From Temnopleurus reevesii (lineage: Eukaryota; Echinodermata; Echinoidea; Temnopleuroida; Temnopleuridae), in NCBI GenBank assembly GCA_036244855.1, contig BQKZ01000557.1, forward strand, positions 1 to 64,000: a stretch of DNA of 64,000 nucleotides. The letters run 5' to 3'. Below the pieces are notes generated by a model. That model saw only the letters and a list, made by a program, of their open reading frames with translations. It was not told the DNA's origin and did not search any database. Positions 60,001-64,000 of this stretch are shown here, one piece after another (position 1 is the stretch's first letter; each line of letters opens with the position of its first letter). The translations under genes and the position numbers were made by a program.

Positions 60001-60481
60001 GTTCACATCTACTGCAGATATGACTCGAAATCACATTACCTTTACAGTAACAGCATACATCACATTGGGTGACTTCAAGTACGGTGTTGAACGCTGGTGT
60101 TGGTGTTGCAGCAAAACCAACACCAGCCTCAACACCAAACTTGAAGTCTGTCTGTGTTTGGGGTAGACCTCGCAAGATTCTGACGTATTTCCGGTCGTTT
60201 CTGTACCACTTTTGTAAACTGACCAACGGTGTTGGAGCTCGGTTTACGGACCGTTTTGCTCTCTCAACACCAACACCAACACCGAACACCGTACTTGAAA
60301 TTATCCGGTGTGAGAGTATTCAGTACCAAATATATTTCATGTGCTATATGCCAATTTATTGGTAATTATTATTATAATACACATCTACTGCAGATATTAC
60401 TTGAAATCACATTACAGCATACATCACAGTGAGAGTATTCAGTACCAAATCAATGTGCTATATGCCAATTTATTGGTAATT
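60001..60481 (+). repeat. local tandem duplication, first copy split by a foldback element
   Basis: Copy 1 left part (60,001-60,066) and right part (60,307-60,367) match copy 2 (60,379-60,481) over CACATCTACTGCAGATAT, GAAATCACATTAC, AGCATACATCACA, GAGAGTATTCAGTACCAAAT and ATGTGCTATATGCC. The 240-bp foldback at 60,067-60,306 is present only in copy 1, so the duplication predates the insertion or the element excised from copy 2. Confidence 0.8.
60067..60306. mobile_element. foldback MITE rich in GTGTTG units
   Basis: The ends are GGGTGACTTCAAGTACGGTG and the inverted CACCGTACTTGAAATTATCC. Both run inward into GTGTTGGTGTTG-type sequence, which also forms an internal hairpin near 60,085-60,135. 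The interior carries CpG-rich sequence without a shared coding frame. The open frames on both strands (98-128 codons) are by-products of the inverted structure. The empty copy 2 shows the site before insertion. The superfamily is uncertain. Confidence 0.8.
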
Positions 60482-62289
60482 TTATTTCTAATACATCAAT
60501 GTAAAACTGATGCAAAGTTGGGGGAAAAAAATGATAAATTCATACTGTGTGGCTAGGCCTATCCTTCCTATATGGGCAGCACCTACATGTATGCCCTTTA
60601 TTGCAATGAAAGGTCTTAAGTGTTTAAATCAATTTCACAATAAACATACTTTTTCTATATCTTCCCATAGCAGTATATGTATTGTTAAAGCTGGACTAAG
60701 TTCATATCTTATACTAGAACCCTCTGGTAAATATACCATCTATGCACTATGGGAGGTTTTTTATTACTTATTTTGTTTCATGAATTTTCTTAAATTTTCA
60801 CTAATTAGGATGCCTAAGGGCATAAACAAAGACCTTTCACAAGGGCAACTTTTTGAAAATTAGAACCTAATGTTATATGCCAAGTTTGAATACTGGAAAA
60901 TATATGTATATATATATATCTTATATCTAAATCATTTACAACTTGACCACTACTAAAGACAATACATTCACACACTAAGATTGAAGACATGTGAGCACAA
61001 AATAATAAGCACTATAAATATGTCAAACCATTTATACATGTAGTTATCAAAATGAATTTGAGTTCAGCCAACGGTCTTCACTGTATCAAGATGTACGTTG
61101 TTTTCTTGCTTTTTAAAGCAGATCTATATTCTCCACTCACCATTCTGTTATTTCTTTTTCTGCTATACGTGTAAGCGCATAGGGACAGGGTCCAGGCCAC
61201 AGTTGAAAGTATCACCCAAAACATCAAAATCATAATTACTCTACACTGGACATACTGACTACGGTAACAATTACAAAAAAATATCCATCTAAACTTCGCC
61301 TCAACCTTGTGCAGATAGGAAAACAAAGGCAGGTAACAACACAAATATTAAACAGAAGCAATTTCAGATACTGAGCTCTAATTACATCCAGTGACTCAAC
61401 TAGAAAAGAAGTTCTCCTATTCAAGCACAGACATAAGGCCATTGTTTGATTTCTAATTTTCCTGATTCCCCAGTTCATTGTAATGAAACCATTCACAAAT
61501 GACAGGAGTAAAAGGAGAACAAGAATGAATTAGATTGCATTATTTATACCAATAACAATATAGTGAGACAGGAGATTGCAAGGTTATCTTCCACAGTTTA
61601 ACTCTTTCACTGCCAGAAAAAAATCTCTCGACTACTGATATCAGCGTTCAGATCTCCACAGATTTTGCACATTCATCACTTGGTTTATAGCCAATTTAGA
61701 GTACTTGCAAAAACCTTTCATTAAAAACCTTTCATTATTAAAAAAAACAACAACAACAAAAAACAAGTGGTTAGGACAGTGATACATGTAGAAAACAATA
61801 CACAAGAAGTCTCGTGGTGACAAAAGAAATTTAACAAGGTAGTTCAAATTTTCAAAATCTAATTATTTTGTAACAACTCTTCTTCTCTCTCTAGCCAACA
61901 CAGAAAGCAGCAGGTTGAACACTGCGATATATTTTCACCATTCCCTTCAAGTATTTTCTAATTCTTGGAATGATCATTTTCCGGTCACTACCAAATATCA
62001 AATTTCTGAGATTTCTGGGGTAAAGGATGCTTGAGATCCACCTCAATCAGAGATCCTTGTAAACGAAATGTGTTGAAAATGAATGACCCTAAATTCATGT
62101 GGACATTGACAATCACAAGGGATCTTTTTTTTAATATTAATACGTAACCCTACAATTTTAAAATATGATGTTTGTTACGGGTATTTCTACTTACAAGAAA
62201 AAATAATATTTATAAATGTCATAATTTGGTCCTGGTGCACAAAAAGCCAGCATCAGCTAGAACTTAAAATATTTAGGTTCATTCAGGCT
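60482..62289. other. non-coding upstream DNA
   Basis: No gene is recognised with confidence. A minus-strand frame at 61,078-61,344 encodes a hydrophobic stretch (MILMFWVILSTVAWTLSLCA) followed by basic residues. It could be a membrane-anchored tail but has no convincing exon context. The rest shows nothing. Confidence 0.35.
60899..60920. repeat. (TA)n microsatellite
   Basis: TATATGTATATATATATAT, a short AT-dinucleotide run. Confidence 0.9.
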
Positions 62290-62520
62290 CCTGGCAATCT
62301 TTGTTCACTGGTTTTTACCCATTTGTGATGCACTCAACCCAGGTGAGGTGAATGGGTACCTGGCAGGAATATGTATTCCTTGAAATGCCAAGTGCGCCGC
62401 GGATGGCTGCCGGGCTAACGCCAGGGTAATAATAATGTAAAGCACCTTGAGCACTCAGCAGAGTGGATACATGTACGTGCGCTATATAAATTGCATCTAT
62501 TATTGTTAGTATTATTTACT
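62290..62520 (+). mobile_element. SINE-like repeat, copy with intact 3' half
   Basis: CACTCAACCCAGGTGAGG (62,331), GAATGGGTACCTGGCAGG and ATTCCTTGAAATGCC are followed by a CpG-rich segment (GTGCGCCGCGGATGGC). The 3' end is GCGCTATATAAATTGC then ATTATTGTTAG. The 5' tRNA-like head is degraded. The GCGCTATATAAAT tail suggests mobilisation by an L2/CR1-type LINE. Confidence 0.75.
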
Positions 62521-64000
62521 ACTGAAACCGGGTAGTCCCTGTTCAAATTGCAAGAGAATTACAGTAGTCATTGGGTTAAAGTAAAGCATTCATGTTTTTA
62601 TCACAATAATCAGATGTAGACTCTGTCAATCATCAAAATCTGAATGAAGAGCTAATAAAAATAATCTTATAATTACATTTTGACCTTCATCCTCTTCATG
62701 ATTACTTATTAATTTTCAAGAAAAGATGAGAACAATGTTTGTATTCCATGATTACATCCAATAGTTTCGGAGAAAATATTCATCACCTGATAAAAATCTA
62801 AAAAATATAAAAAATCTCTCACAAAAAAACTGAATATATTCATTCAAAATGCAGCATTTTGTAGTTCAGAGAAACTTCGATCATATGAAACCAATGCGTT
62901 ACAAGAAAATAAATCATTAAGAATTCAATGAATTTTGAAAATACTTAATACGCAGTTCCAGAAAAATATTTGATTATTCATGCTTTCGAGTTATTAGAAA
63001 ACAAACAACACCCACTCATTTCAAGAGCAATTCAAAACCATTTCATGGACATGCATCGCCATGGAAACCAATTTTTAAAGACTTTCGCATTTCAATAGCT
63101 GTACCATTACTAAATTGTCAGAACTCTTGGGTAAATATTTACAGGAAAAGCCTAATGACGTATAATTTTCTACAAAGACCATATCTATAAGTGGAACATG
63201 CAAAAAAAATGATTGACATTTGTGATTCAAATGTTCTTACTAATAACATTTTTAATGTGCCAAATACGTGCTTCCGATAATTCTGAAGCATGCAAGCATT
63301 GCGTCATTGCTCTATTTCCACAATAATTTTGAAAAGATGGTGTTTCCAGCCACTTCTTTACAAATAATCTTTCCTGTTATCAATAAAGTTTCCTACTTGT
63401 GAGTGGTGATTCATGTCTCAAAAATGCATTTGTACTACAAACATCTCCTTAATATACATTGACTATTCATATATTTAAAACTTGTCACTTATTCTTGATC
63501 GTTTCCTATATTTAATCCACTATTTCACTGGCAGCAACACTCACAAGAGTCAATCTTTTTACATGCAAATGTATCCATGTTCTCAAATTTCTAAGCTTTA
63601 TTCACTGTAAAACTTACATAGCCTTAATTTTCTTTAAATATGAAGTGTGTTCTCTAATTTCATTACACTTAGTAATATTGTTAAAAAGAAATTCATAAAA
63701 TGCAGCTTTAGCTTTAAATACAGATCAAATCTTGAAACACTTAATTGCTTTTCCCAATCAGTGGTCTTGTTTATACAGCTAATCTATAATAGCGTGCTGT
63801 CACTAAAGGCAAATGCTGAAGCTTCATCAGATTGCAATTGCCTGAAATTAAAGACAATTCTGTTTGTTGAAATACATGTTTATTCCTATGGTTTACACCA
63901 GGTAAACTGTCAAGAATTTCACCCATATACTCCTTGTATATATTTTTCATATACTCCTTATATCCTTGTAACTTGTTTAATCTATGTTATGACTGTCTAT
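62521..64000. other. non-coding DNA to the window edge
   Basis: AT-rich with frequent stops. I see no gene, repeat family or strong splice structure here. Confidence 0.4.

Noticed and set aside
59903..60365. 128- and 98-codon frames on opposite strands
   Set aside because: Both are produced by the GTGTTG-rich foldback element and read its two arms.
1..64000. miR-7, which is carried in an intron of hnRNP K genes in several animals
   Set aside because: I looked for its mature sequence on both strands and did not find it. Its usual host intron near the 3' end of the gene is outside this window.
1..64000. CRISPR arrays, tRNA or rRNA genes, prokaryotic defence operons
   Set aside because: No regularly spaced identical repeats, no intact tRNA-like A and B box pair outside the SINE copies, and no bacterial-style gene clusters are present. 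The tandem arrays are diverged and lack spacers.

Overview
This window looks like AT-rich animal nuclear DNA, most likely from a sea urchin or a close marine deuterostome. The evidence is spliced exons with GT/AG junctions, long non-coding stretches, abundant (TC)n, (GA)n and (GAT)n tracts, MITE-like inverted repeats, a decayed non-LTR retrotransposon, tRNA-like SINE copies and one assembly gap. The species assignment is inference. There is no prokaryotic operon, phage or CRISPR content.

The one gene I can name is an hnRNP K-type KH-domain RNA-binding protein on the minus strand. Its promoter, 5'UTR and first coding exon lie at about 28,993-29,290. The next exon, at 7,613-7,710, encodes a bipartite nuclear-localisation-type segment (GKRSAEENAASNNKRPR) followed by the first strand of a KH domain (VSFRMLIPSN). 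The two exons join in matching phase across an intron of about 21 kb. The rest of the KH domains must lie beyond position 1. Everything from 7.7 to 29 kb is therefore intron 1, everything below 7.6 kb is intron 2, and everything above 29.3 kb is 5' flank or an alternative upstream leader.

Several weaker minus-strand exon or promoter candidates surround the gene. These are a TATA-driven possible internal first exon at 3.05-3.32 kb, a possible exon at 2.70-2.84 kb, short ATG exons at 15.4 and 47.3 kb that end in the same phase as exon 1, and a 49-nt acceptor/donor-bounded exon at 58.4 kb. They are hypotheses needing transcript data.

The rest is repeat-rich. Notable items are three clean copies plus one divergent copy of a Harbinger-like MITE (4.4, 24.5, 31.5, 53.8 kb), the divergent copy interrupted by a second foldback element. 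There are three copies of an unknown ~430-bp repeat (34.4, 44.7, 48.2 kb) and four SINE-like copies (6.8, 37.5, 53.2, 62.3 kb). A CR1/L2/Jockey-type reverse transcriptase remnant lies at 51.2-51.8 kb. Long inverted repeats occur at 15.9, 59.3 and 60.1 kb, the last sitting inside one arm of a local duplication whose other arm is empty. Degenerate tandem arrays occur at 32.6 and 48.7 kb, and a duplicated pyrimidine-rich unit flanks the N gap at 30.7-31.0 kb.
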